NCBI GenBank assembly: GCA_008711295.1
Contig: VUYV01000125.1
Location: 1,590,788 to 1,654,787 of the forward strand
DNA: 64,000 nt
From: Anarhynchus alexandrinus
Taxonomy: Eukaryota > Chordata > Aves > Charadriiformes > Charadriidae
Reading direction: 5' to 3'
In this document: in pieces, positions 35,801 through 48,137 of the stretch
How positions within the stretch are numbered: the first letter of the stretch is position 1
How the letters are laid out: each line of letters starts with the position of its first letter
Position numbers and translations under genes: made by a program
Notes under the pieces: generated by a model
Seen by the model: only the letters and a program-made list of their open reading frames with translations
The model's database searches: none
What the model was told of the DNA's origin: nothing

Positions 35801-36406
35801 CATAGAATCATAGAATCATAGAATCATAGAATGGTTTAGGTTGGAAAGGATCTTGAAGATCATCGAGTTCCAACCCCCCTGCCATAGGCAGGGACACCTC
35901 CCACTAGACCAGGTTGCCCAAGGCCACGTCCAGCCTGGCCTTGAACACCTCCAGGGATGGGGCCTCAACAACCTCTCAGGGCAACCTGTTCCAGTGCCTC
36001 ACCACCCTCAAAGTGAAAAACTTCTTCCGAATGTTCAATCTAAACCTGCCCTCTTCCAGTTTGAAGCCATTCCCCCTCGTCCTATCACTACGTGCCCTAG
36101 TAAAAAGTCCTTCCCCAGCTCTCCTGTAGGCCCCCTTTAGGTACTGAAAGGCCGCAATAAGATCTCCCCGGAGCCTTCTCTTCTCCAGGCTGAACAGCCC
36201 CAACTCTTTCAGCCTCTCCTCATAGGAGAGGTGCTCCAGCCCTTGGATCATCCTCGTGGCCCTCCTCTGGACACGCTCCAGCAGGTCCATGTCCTTCTTA
36301 TGTTGGGGACTCCAGAGCTGGACGCAGTACTCCAGGTGGGGTCTCACAAGAGTGGAGTAGAGGGGCAGAATCACCTCCCTCGCCCTGCTGGCCACACTTC
36401 TTTTGA
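35801..36406 (-). mobile_element. CR1 LINE, longest copy in the window (606 bp)
   Basis: An antisense CR1 with an intact 3' end on the left (four CATAGAAT-type octamers from 35801). It extends through the 3' untranslated region into ORF2 and is truncated at its 5' end near 36406 (CTTCTTTTGA). Its orientation opposes the CR1 tail 150 bp to the left. It keeps a continuous ORF2 C-terminal frame, which marks it as a relatively young copy. Confidence 0.98.
35976..36395 (-). pseudogene. CR1 ORF2 C-terminal fragment
   Basis: An open frame of 139 codons with no stop inside the 606-bp CR1. It covers the region after the reverse-transcriptase catalytic core: [64 protein letters not shown] and [11 protein letters not shown]. 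The endonuclease domain and the catalytic FADD box lie upstream and were lost by 5' truncation. It is therefore a non-functional remnant despite being open. The first ATG is simply an internal methionine-like codon of the truncated ORF. Confidence 0.93.
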
Positions 36407-37383
36407 AAAGGTCCTCTTATATATTTCACAGACTTAAATAAAGGCCTCTGACATTCAGAGGTGTCTAAAACAGTATTGGAGAGATAGGATTAGGCACCTG
36501 AATCACTCCCAGTGTCTCATACTCCATGTGCCTGCCACACATTTTTAGTAAGAGAATGGTTTTATTCAAGTCTCACAATTTTATTTACATCTCATAATAA
36601 AAACTAACCCATGATCATTTAATCAAGTCTCAATTATACACATTATTATTTGTAATAAAGTTATCATAATAGCATCACACATAACACCTTTCATGAAGGT
36701 CGCTATCATGCAAAAGGGACATTTCACCAGCTGTTCATATTCCTCCAGTCTGCAACATTTGGGTGGCAGAGGACAAGGCTGGGTAGATACATGGGCTGAC
36801 ACTGGAGAACTAGCCCAGATGCAGAAAGCTGTGCATTGCCCTACCCAAGTTTATGCCCTGCTTCTCTCACCCTATGGTATTTGCTCGTCCTGATGTTGAG
36901 CCAGCACACTTCTGGCTGGTGCAAGCACCTCTGCGGCACAGACCACCAAGCCGCATAAGCACATATAAAAGCTCTGCCCTGCGGCCTCTCACTGTCTGCA
37001 AATTTCAGCCTTGCTCACATGCATGCCGGGCGACTATCAGCAAGTGGTTTTAATTTGAAGCAAATATTACTCAACAGATTACCCGCTCCTCCTCTCTTAG
37101 TATTACATGTTTGGTGCACCCATTGCATTTAATTACTATTGATACGCTCTTCTGCTGGGGCTCAACACATTTTTTTGCGCTCCTACTTATTGTGCTTGCA
37201 TCCCTTGTCACAGACTATAAACAAATTGCAAACAGCATCGGGAGGAGGAGAAGTCGCCACAGGGCACCTTTCCCCAGATGGGCAAGGAGTGGGGGTTCAT
37301 CATAGCTGAGCATTTCACTCCTCATCCCTTTGTCTTTCTGCAGCAGTTCAGCAGTGTCAGAAGCATGACAATTACGAGCTGGG
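36407..37383. other. Unique non-coding DNA between CR1 copies
   Basis: AT-rich sequence with no recognisable gene or repeat. Confidence 0.6.
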
Positions 37384-37526
37384 CTGGAGGTGTTCAAGGC
37401 CAGGCTGGATGGGGCTTTGAGCAACCTGGTCTAGTGGGAGGTGTCCCTGCCTATGGCAGGGGGGTTGGAACTCGGTGATCTTCAGGGTCCCTTCCAATCC
37501 AAACCATTCTATGAGTCTATGATTCT
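37384..37526 (+). mobile_element. CR1 LINE, 3'-tail fragment
   Basis: About 143 bp of CR1 3' untranslated region in sense orientation, from CTGGAGGTGTTCAAGGCCAG to the terminal octamers ATTCTATGAGTCTATGATTCT. One octamer is mutated (GAGT for GATT). It carries the GGGGCTTTGAGCAACCTGG variant. Confidence 0.97.
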
Positions 37527-40500
37527 ACACCTGGCACAGGACACGTCCCTCCCAGAAGAGGGGTGAAATGCAAAGATGCCTCGGAGCTTGCAGTGGGAAT
37601 AGTGCAACCATACCTTATCCCTTTCCTGGACCTCACTGAAGAGAAAATGAAAGTCACAACAGAAAAGGAAGGAACTGCACGAGGTTATCTTGTCCCTGGT
37701 TCTGTTCAATGTGAAGAAAGTGCTCTATGGCACACAGGATAGCGCCATAAATAACTTTTTGGATGAAGTCACCAAGAATGATCTATGCTATAAGGATTTT
37801 AAAAAGGACATGCACATACCTAAGTCATGTTCAGATGGGCACTAAATAAAGTGGTCGTTGAAGGTGGTATCATCCAAGGGTCTGCAATAAGGATGCCTTT
37901 GAAGAAATTTACATCTTCCTCCAATGACATGCTCTCCCTCCTTTGCTCCCTGTGGGTGCTGTTATCCTGGAGTAAAAGGGCCTCAATTAATTGACTTTTC
38001 CTTTCTCTTGTAGAATTTTAGGTTACGTAGACATCCAAACACTCATTTAACATCTATAATTTATCTTAATGCTATATTCCTTAATTTTGGTAAGCCCTCA
38101 CAAGCATATACACAAAGCTAAGACCCTGAGGCTCAGTGTTACGTACTCAAGAACATACAAGCATCCTCTAGTTCTTTGTAGGATGGGTTGTAAACATCTG
38201 CTCTTCTGTTCTTAGTCTTTCCAGTTGAAAACCACTGAATTAATTCCCATGGTTCATTATCTTGATTGAATAATAGCTGTTGATTTTAAGAGTGCAGAAG
38301 TTCTTCCACAATATCCTCTAAAATTGCAGGTCAGGTTACTTTGCAACTCAGGCTCTGTGCATCTGATCCCCGAGAGATCAGCAAAGAAACCTTTCACCCT
38401 CATACCACAAATCATTCTTCCAGGTCCTTCAGCAAATAACACGATTTGATTTATAGCAATGAAGCATATCAGGAGGGGAATCAGAGGTAAGAATTGTCAA
38501 CAGTAGATATTGCCACAACCAGAAGCCACTAATTGCAGAGCGGTAAATCTGCTTTCAGAAGTTCGTCGTAGCTCTCAGTTGCTCCACAGGTTGCTGAGTA
38601 GCCATGGTAGTTGTACATAGCAACTACTTTTCCTGTTTAAATAAACCACAAGTGCCCAGAGACTGTATCAATAAATCACAGACGAGAATTGGGACTTCAT
38701 TCAAGGTGCTATTTCACATTCACAGCCAGCTTTTACTTGGCCTTTCATTTTATTTTTTTGCTAATATTTATTTCTCCTTACTTTCAATTTGGTCAATTTC
38801 TTTATTTGGTTTCCCACACAGGCGTCTGTCATACCTCTGCCAAAAAGCCTAGCAAAAATGTTCTTTTTCCATTTACGTTAAAACAACACTAAGCAAGGCC
38901 CACAGTTGTGTGTGTATTTGCTTGCTACCTTGAGGAAAAAAGGGAATTTATGGGTTTGATTTTGACTTTATTTTTCAGTGGCACATTTTCCACTAAGGAT
39001 TTCACTAAATTGTCAATATTTTTAGTATATTATTATATTTTTACCCATTTCATGAGTATACCAATGAGCAAAACTTGGATTTGCTCATGTTTGGCTGAGC
39101 CCTTCTTTTAGAAAAAACGCTCCATGCTTTGCCATTTATTTGTATCATTTTTTTACCATAGTTTCTACACAGTTTCTCTGGTATGAAATAAGTGCCCATC
39201 TTTCGTAACCATAGCGACTATCTGTGACAATAAGCACAGGCTCTGTGCCTCTTTGTTTTCCACTGAAAATTTTCTTGTGTCCGAACCCAGTTTTAATAAA
39301 AACTCTGAATTCATCAGCTGATATTTCTATGTTTACCTGTTTGATTGCATAATAAAACTGTGCTAATAGGCATATTGGTGGTTAATAAAAAGGAAAAGGA
39401 GAAAGAGAAGGAAAGAAGCAAAACAAAGGAATGCTTTGTCCTACTGCCACAGATAATTCTGTCGGTTTATCAGATTGATAATAATAAAATAAATAAGAGG
39501 AAAATCAGAGACAATACTTTCCAACACTTGTAAATAGTGAGCAATAATATACACGTACCAACATATGTTTTCTTTTTTACTCCATATGTGAAAATCATCT
39601 GCATAATTGGCATTCTTCGATGCCGTTCTGGGGACTTCACCCATGGTTTTTCTCCCTGGTTCTCCAAAACAGAGAAAACATGTTCCACCTTCTGCTGTTC
39701 TGTGGGGTCCTCTGAGCCACAGCAAAGCGCATTGCTGGCAGTGAGCTGCCAATATTAGTTGCCGCTGTCGGCTGACAAGGTGGATGGAAAGCCTGTGGAG
39801 CTTATGTCTCCACACATGAACACACATGAACCGTGAACTCAAGCAGTTTGCTTATTCATCTGGTCAAAGAGATGGTGGGGTGACAGCCTGGCAAGGAATG
39901 AGCCTCTGCCCAAAGAGACGTAGGTTTGAGGTACGGCCTCAGTGCAAATGGCCTCCACCTGCAGAGTCCCTCAGAGAGGACTTGCTCTGCAATAGCAACC
40001 TTACAAATAATCAACCGCAGTCCTGCTCATGTTCCTGTTCTCCCTCCGGACACACCTGGCTCCAGCTCTAGGCAGATGAGAACCTCCTGGGCAGCTTTCC
40101 TGGACAGATGAGTCCTCAGCATGACAGAAGTCCAACACGTAAATACCGTTCTGAAGCTGCAGTTCAATCTCTCCCTGAAGCTGGGAAATGCTGTGTGCTC
40201 TCAGGAGAGAAGGGGGCACTGCACCTATGAGTTAAGTACCAAAAAGAAGATGGTATCACAGGAGAGAAACAACGCAATGGTCTTCTCATCTCAGCAGTGC
40301 AGGCAAAGCATGGGAAAGCTGCCCCCAGCCCCAGGGGAATGGGAACTCGGACCCTCGCTGCTGGCAGGGATCGACAAGATGAAAGGGAAACGGACCAGCA
40401 GCTGAAACAACAGGAGCAATGGAAGTGGGAGAGAAGGGAGGGGAAATGAAAATGAGGAACAGCGGCTGCTAAAGCAGACAGAAACAATTCAGGCTTTATT

Positions 40501-43500
40501 TCCTGAACTTTGGGATTTGAATTTTCCTCTCAGTAAACAGCATTTTTGGGAACAGGAATGAGCAATGTTCTGAGAGACTGTTTCAACATGATGTACGTCA
40601 GAAACTAAAAGTTATGAAGTACGATCCTGCATACAGCTCTCTCTTAGTCGCAGGTCCTGTATACCTCCAGATTTGTGTTCACTGTGTTCTCTATCCAATA
40701 AATCAGGGCACAGAGCACACAGACAGCACATGCAATATCTTTATCTTTTTGGACTCGTGGTTTTGACAACATTTTCTTGCTGAAGCTGTCAGTGCTGTAA
40801 CTGACCTTTTCAATGTAAAATGTCAACTTTCTAGTACCAAGTTGGTTTAACCCATCATTGGTGTCCCAGCAAAGAGCTTGCAAAACCTCCCCACTTGAAA
40901 ACTGTTCATGATATTTTATTGGTTTGCCTTTTTTCAGAAAACTGAAGGGAGAGCTGCCTGTGAATTACAGGCAGATCCAAAGCACAGCACTATCCCCCTT
41001 TACAGAGCATTTTCTGATAATGTTTTGGAGGGAAATGATGGGAAATTCTCATGAAAGGATAAATACTAACTGACATTGTTGATTTCTTTCTCCATCTCTC
41101 TAAAATCTTCTTTTCTAGCACAAAATATTTATTTCCTGTTGTGATTGTAGTTTCATCTAGTTGGGGTATTTTGTTACCAGCATTAAGTTCCCACCTGAAG
41201 TCGTGCTAACAGACCATTCCCCTTGCCAGTTCCTTGAAGTGTGTGATTCCCCTGTGTTACATTTCAGACTTCGAACTCAAACTTCTGGCACTTTCTTTTG
41301 ATGATCTCTTGACATTTCTCTATATTCTTCCAAATTGTTCAGGTGAAATTTTTCAAGTGATACTGGTTTTCCAACAGAAAGCTGAAGCTTTGACTTAAGA
41401 ATATTAAATATACAAACAACAGACATCCAAAAACATTGGGTGACTGATCAATTGATTGATTGTCATAAAGTGGCACCTCCCCAGAAAATACTTTAGCTGG
41501 AAGCTGAGATATTTCTCTTGGCATAAGTGGCTCTGAAGTGAGGAAGATGCAAAGAGAAACATTGTCATCCCTGTCCACTCAAAATAAATGCACAGGAATG
41601 AGACTAGCAGCATGACATTGGACTTAAAATAAATTTTATTTTCATTTTGTTTACCTTCTCAACTTTTAGATGTCCTATTTTGTATGTATTTTGGTCACAT
41701 TTCCTACCTTTGCTCTACAGCCATGGAGAATAAGAAAGAAAGATTCATGTACCACAGGAAAAGAAAAAAAAGAGTATCTGTTCCTTGCTGTTGGCACTTA
41801 GGCATTTGCTTTCAGTTTCAGGTCTCTTTTTTCCCCATTTTATGATTATTAGGGTTTTGACAAATGTTCTTTGGATGTTTGTGTCTGGTGAACTCCTATA
41901 ACCCATTTTTTTCACAGTTGCAATCATATAAAGATTACAAGGTTCTCAGGCGAGCTTAATTTTTGGAAATCTATACTTCCTGGATGTAGCTACTCCTCTG
42001 AATAGGGGTGGATTTAAACACCAGCCTTTGGGCTTTCCTGAAGTAGGAGATGGTATAAGGAAACTCCCTAACTTAATTGAGCTCACAAGACTACACTGAT
42101 TTATACCTCATAAGTATTTGCCCCTGTACCAATTCCCTGACATTATAAGTCACATGCTTCTTCTCCATTCTTAATGAGCAGCCAGCAGCGTGAACAGTGA
42201 CAATAAGCAATGACTACATGAGCAGTCATGGCATGTAGTTGGTAGCCAGATGTCCATATGCTGCTGTGGCATATCAACCAGTGTATTATCCAAAACCTTG
42301 ATCTTACACACATATTAACCAACATTTTCCACTTGTTAACACATCTTCCAGAAGAAGCTGTGGCTGCTTTGCTCCATGTAGACTCTCTGTTTTGGAACAT
42401 CCCAGTCCAGATCTGGAATACCTCTGCTGTGGGTGCCATAGGGATAATGTCCGTTCTCCCATGTGAGTTTCATTAGGTGACCCAACTGACACAGATACAA
42501 ATATGACGTTCCTCTAATAATAAATTATAGAAACTTTCATCAGTTTTCATCAGCCCCTTACACTGCTGAACAGACTGCTTTCAATTTCTACTTCAAAGAC
42601 AGTTTTTCCTTTTAAAAGTTTCTTCCAAAAAAATTGGTGGGATTACAACATAAACAAATTGTATGTTAGAAATCCATTTGCAGAGGAAATAATATGCTAT
42701 AAATCTTGAAAGAATTGATAAGAATCCAAAGCAGTCCCCAGTCCGGTTACAAATTCACCATCTCACAAAGGCAAAAGAGCTCACAAACTACTCATTCTTG
42801 GAAAAATCTAAAGTAATGGCAGCTGGTAAAATAATTAGGATCATACAGACATAATTACACTGCGCATCTGCAACTGTTCTACCACCATCAGACTACATAG
42901 TTAAGTACCCAGAAAACAGCTGGATTAAGCCTGCTCTCAACTCGTTTTAGGATGTAAAACTGACAGCAAAATGCCTTCAGCTCAATAAATTTTGCCAGGC
43001 ATTTGGATATGGTCACAGAGGTAGCAGGAAGAACAGGAAAGATTTAATACCTTCAGCCTAGCGTGGTAGTAGTTTTCCCTTAAACAACACAAAACAAATA
43101 AAACAATACCTTTTATTAGATTAAAGTTTCAAAGAAAAATATGATTAAATATCAGCTTTCTGTTTTTCAGGGTTGCATTCATTATACCGGGCTCAGACCG
43201 CGGAATACTCAGCGATCATGTCTGACATGATTTAGAGCTTGAGTGTGAAATGTAATTTCCTTCATTCTGGCCCAGTTTCTGCCTTTATCTTGAGGGGAAT
43301 TTGGACTACAGTGGCTTCCCAAACAGACAAGGTGCTGCCCAAGCACTGACAGAGTACCTTCCTTGAAGAGCTTATATTCAGAAAGGTGGAAGACAAAGCA
43401 TGTAAAAAGCAGCCTGCTGGACAAATTCCCCAGAATCATGAAGGTCATATCACTCATTAATACACTGTTTTGTATTACTCATGTGTCTTTTTAATGTTTT

Positions 43501-45587
43501 CACTGGTCAAAGTCTTTCCTCTCCCCTACTCTCTGCGCACACCAATTTACAGGACCCACATCCATGAAGTTGCTCATGGTCATTATCCGGGGTTTTTTGC
43601 ACACAACCGTACTTACCTCAAAATGTCAGTTCATGGGATGTGGTCTTTCCTGAGATCAGGAAGGGAAAAGGACAATCCATCCAACATCAAAATATATTGC
43701 TCATTTAATGATTGCTGAAAACACCAGCTCTTGGAAATGTCCAACATTTTGGAAATGTCACAGGCCTAAATTTGCTAGAACTGATTAGAAACAAAATCCT
43801 GCAAAACATACAGAAAGATGTTTGTAAGCAATGGGGGATTTCCCATTACTCTGTCCATCAAGAAGGGCCACTGGCTCAGGCACCCACAGACACTGTCAGA
43901 AATGTATTTTCTGCCATGGTCACAAGGGTGACAAGACAGCAAATACCAGAGATGGAAGGCTGTCTTCTTAGAGGATACATGGAAAAAGAAGGTGATAGTA
44001 TCACATCATGACAAATTCCATATAGACCAAAATATACCCATAATCCTAAGGTCAAATACTCAACAGTCTAAAGTCCTGAAAATGTATTGCTCAATACCTT
44101 AGCATTACCTGAAAAAGAAAAAACAAAATCTTTGGGGTTTTGCTAAGGTGCCAGTTACCTACTGCTTCTCTTCTATCCTGCAGAAAAGCCCCAGAAAATA
44201 CCTGGAGGAAGGTAAAGGGACACTTTATAGTTGAATCTTAGGAAAAAAGTCTACATCACATGTCTTAGAAAGAAAACATTACATCTACTATCATTCTATT
44301 GGCTTACATATGCAAAATCTCAATATTATTGATATTCAAATGATTAGACTAAGGTGTCATTGATAAGATGAAAAGCATTTGCCCTTTCTGCTTAACTCAG
44401 TAACAAAATCTCTTTTTATAAATGGCTCTTCTTCTTTTGCCTCTTTTCTTGAGGGTTTGAGATATTTTCTGCATCACCAAGCTGTCTCTAGCACTAGAAT
44501 TTCACACTTACAAGAGGTAACTGGAAGGCTGTGACTCCTCCACATTTGTGCAAATTGTAATTTAGAACACAGGAAGAAAATGTAGTTTTTTCTCTCTGCA
44601 GTCTCAGTAAACCTCTTTAACAGGAGTATTCAGAAGGCAAACCAGGTATCTGAAGGTACTGCTACCTACTACTGTGGTTATTTTTCTGATCACATCCACC
44701 AAGAATATTTAGCTTTCTAGACATGATCACCACGTATGCAAAAAGCAGGTTTTCTCTCTCTGAGTAGTACTAAATATAAAGCTTCCTGATATGAAAATAC
44801 ATTTTATCATAGCTGGAGACAGGTACCCTCTGTGGAGGGTTTTTGTTAAAGCTTTCCTAGTGCAAAATACGTGTGGGAGATTAATAACTCCTTTTGCATG
44901 TATCTCTCCTTTCCTCAAACTCAAGACTTTTCCCCAAGAGATTAATTATCTGCTTAGTCTCCTTAATAATTTGTTTCTCTAGTAAATAAAATATGCTGAT
45001 AGTGTCTTCTGAACATGAGGTACCTCAGGAATACGAAAAATTATGAAATATAGAAAGTTGTCATGCACTCTAAGAAAGGAATAAGGAACAGCTACTGGAA
45101 AACTCCATAACTGTGACCTTGGACGAAGTCAAGATCCTAAAGACATTAATAACATATTAGATCAATAGATGTAATTAGGCATCTGAGCTGATGAAATGTC
45201 ATATAATATTATTTCTTGTGGAAAAGAGTATTATCTACAGCAGAAGAAGTGTTGCAAGGACAGCATGGGTGGTGGACATATGCATCCGTGGATTCAAAGC
45301 AGAGTTCAAGTTGTTTTGTGGGTGGACCAAAGAACCTGAACAGGCCTCCGAAATTAATGACAAAGCATTAGATAAAAAAAAGAAAGATAATCAATGGCTG
45401 AACAAAGCCCAAAATGGTGCATTATTTTAAAACAGAAGGGGTGCCTACTAAAGGAAAGGGCAGAACTTGCAATGCCACATTCTGCAGATGCTTACTGTGA
45501 CATTGGTCATGGATACTCTTCCTGCAGCCAGTAGAGGGTGATGCTGCTGAGATCCTGGTGCAAAAGTCACCAGATTAAACCAAATTC
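37527..45587. other. Unique non-coding DNA, no gene recognised
   Basis: AT-rich single-copy sequence. Open frames up to 133 codons (39441-39842, minus) show no convincing domain. No CR1 or other repeat body was recognised. This is the longest CR1-free stretch in the right half of the window apart from 46.3-62.4 kb. Confidence 0.55.
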
Positions 45588-45831
45588 CGCTGGATCAGAA
45601 CCAACCCTGACTTGTCTTCCCAAAGAACTTATGATCTGGGTTAGATGAACTCCACGCAGGCAAGCAGATGTAACTGTGAGATACAACCAGTTTTTTTAGC
45701 TCCATAGCTCTGAAACCACAACCATGCAGGTTTTGCAACCCAGAGAGAAAGGAGGCTAAACACTCAGCAAAAACTTTCCGTTTAACTGCATTGTTGCCAG
45801 CAAGATAGTGACCTGAAACAAAACTTCATTT
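45588..45831. repeat. 244-bp exact duplication, copy 1
   Basis: Identical by reading to 46028-46271, offset by 440 bp. Copy 1 is followed by a CR1 fragment (from about 45832), whereas copy 2 continues into unrelated unique sequence (ATCCTTTTATCC). Exact identity together with an N immediately before copy 2 indicates an assembly duplication of one locus rather than an old genomic duplication. Confidence 0.95.
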
Positions 45832-46026
45832 TTGTTACAGGTTGGGCGGGGGATGGCTGGAGAGCAGCACTGAGGAGAAGGACCTGGGTGTGCTGATTGA
45901 CGAGAAGCTCAACATGAGCCAGCAATGTGCGATCGCAGCCCAGAAGGCCAACCGCATCCTGGGCTGCATCAAAAGAAGTGTGGCCAGCAGGGCGAGGGAG
46001 GTGATTCTGCCCCTCTACTCCACTCT
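45832..46026 (+). mobile_element. CR1 LINE fragment cut off by assembly gap
   Basis: A CR1 in sense orientation, 5'-truncated near 45835 and ending abruptly at the N (46027), without its 3' untranslated region or tail octamers. The plus-strand frame from 45842 is open and reads [43 protein letters not shown] and [12 protein letters not shown], the segment after the reverse-transcriptase active site. It runs directly into the part kept by the 606-bp copy at 35.8 kb. A natural CR1 keeps its 3' end, so the missing part must lie in the gap. The lack of damage suggests a recent insertion. Confidence 0.96.
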
Positions 46027-46027
46027 N
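46027..46027. other. Assembly gap (single N)
   Basis: A single N separates a CR1 interrupted mid-element from a second copy of its own left flank. The true missing sequence should include at least the remaining roughly 600 bp of the CR1 3' part on the insertion-bearing haplotype. Confidence 0.9.
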
Positions 46028-46271
46028 CGCTGGATCAGAACCAACCCTGACTTGTCTTCCCAAAGAACTTATGATCTGGGTTAGATGAACTCCACGCAGG
46101 CAAGCAGATGTAACTGTGAGATACAACCAGTTTTTTTAGCTCCATAGCTCTGAAACCACAACCATGCAGGTTTTGCAACCCAGAGAGAAAGGAGGCTAAA
46201 CACTCAGCAAAAACTTTCCGTTTAACTGCATTGTTGCCAGCAAGATAGTGACCTGAAACAAAACTTCATTT
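46028..46271. repeat. 244-bp exact duplication, copy 2
   Basis: Repeats the left flank of the CR1 insertion and then passes through the insertion point (AAACTTCATTT at 46261-46271) into ATCCTTTTATCC without any CR1. It therefore looks like the unoccupied (empty-site) allele. Confidence 0.95.
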
Positions 46272-48136
46272 ATCCTTTTATCCTTTGAGGCCATATTATA
46301 AACAAATACAACAAAACTATAAGGCGGCTGTGGTCTTCAAAGGGACTGCTTGAAAGGCAAGAGATACTGTCAACACATAGGACAGTTCATAGGTAGGAAC
46401 ATGGTGTCTAGACAGCCAGGTGCAGACAGCCGTGCATCCACTCCACCTGCGTTTCTCGCTGTCCGACTGGAGAGCAAGTCTGGTCTGGAAGCCCTGCAGC
46501 TCACAGCCAGCTGGCATGGTGTGCTGCAGATCGAACACCTCAACTATCCATGGAAAAACTCCCCAAGATATTCTGAAACCTGTATGTCTTGTGTCTGTGT
46601 ATGGAAATCAGGAGGTGGGACGCAGGCGTTTGCATCCCTACCTAGGCATGGCACAGGAAGGAAAGTTGCGTTACTGGGAGGGAAACTAATGATCCTGCAT
46701 GCGTTGAGGCAATATTTCAATAAATTTCAGACGATGAAGTGCAATTCTCAGATACCTGTTTGCCAGAAAAAGACGGAATAACAATGCCCTGGACATAAAA
46801 TGGTCTGTTATTTTTGCCAACTTACGAATAGCATTGCTTCACCTGCCATCTTTCTGGTTACTTTAGCAATATCAACCCTTACAATAGAAAAACCAATCTT
46901 AATTTTGCAAATGTTTTGTTGCAGGTTATAAAGGTTGCTTGGAAGATCCTGACTCCAACTTTTCCTGCACCTGGTTATAGAATGATACTCTCAAGGCAAG
47001 CTGTCTCACATTTTTGCCCCATATTCACCCAGATTTCTCATTTCAGACTTAATTTCTATGTCTCTGACCACAGAATCCTCCAGTCTGATAAAGATCCCAG
47101 CAATTCAACCACCAGGGATTTTGGCTGGAGTTTGTTTAGCCCAGTTTTTGCTATTTACAAACCCAGCTTCTAGTCTAAACTATTTATCTTAACTCAGTAG
47201 TCAGTATTCACCAGAGGGACAGACGGGTAATACAGTCCATTTTAAGATACAGAAATTGAAACAGTCCCTGAAAGAACATGGTGTTCTCCACCACAAACAA
47301 TGAAAGCCCAAAAAGTTTAGTTTACATGAGATACTTGCCTTTTGGACAACTGAAGCTCTTTGAGATCAATCCCACCCAAACCATCAAAAGATGACCCTAG
47401 CAAGTGCATATAATGAAACTCTCCTTCCATGAAGAAAATTCACAGGAGAAAATATTTCATCTCTCCTCTATGCCCATGTGTTTCTCTACACTGTTGGCAA
47501 TACAGTCTTTGGATTCTGATCTAATGTGAGACTTGAAACAGAATTTTTACCATGACTGCTATCGTTACTGCAGCATCAGGGAACTCAAGCTCAGCACCCT
47601 GTGTGTTTTGTGCCCACAAAACACACAATCTCTGCCCCAAAAGAGTAGCCAAATGGGAAGATGCAAGGAAACAATGACAAAATGATTGACATGAGAAAAA
47701 TCAGGCACAGCACATGAGAACGTAATTATTGATTACATTTTGGCATGTCACAGTGAAAAGTCAACAATGGTCTTCTGGCAATGGGGGAAGCATGTAGGCA
47801 TGAGATGTTGGTGGCAGAAAGTAGAAGGACATTCTGAGAACTTCAGAAATGGCTAATACAGATTGCTGTGATTTGGACCATGCGATCAAACATGAGTGGG
47901 AAACAGCAGCATAAATAACCTACGGGAGCTGGTGCTGCTGACTTCCACAGCGCTCCTCCTGACTCGGAGTTGGGCCTTTATTCTCTCTTCTTTTGTCTGA
48001 AAACACATGTGATATAGAGATGTATCTTATTACGGCCACACATTCAGCCATTGACCACTGCTTATTTTTACAACAAGGTAAACATCCGTCCATTTACTAA
48101 GGTGAATGTGAATATCTTGTTTTGTTTACTGCGCAA

Positions 48137-48137
48137 N
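48137..48137. other. Single N
   Basis: An undetermined base or gap in GCGCAANGAAAG. Unlike the N positions at 14624 and 46027, the two sides share no visible duplicated sequence. Confidence 0.8.

Noticed and set aside
39594..39605. YADD tetrapeptide in a minus-strand frame, suggestive of a reverse transcriptase active site
   Set aside because: None of the flanking residues match LINE or retroviral reverse transcriptase blocks, and no other element sequence surrounds it. A four-residue match is uninformative.
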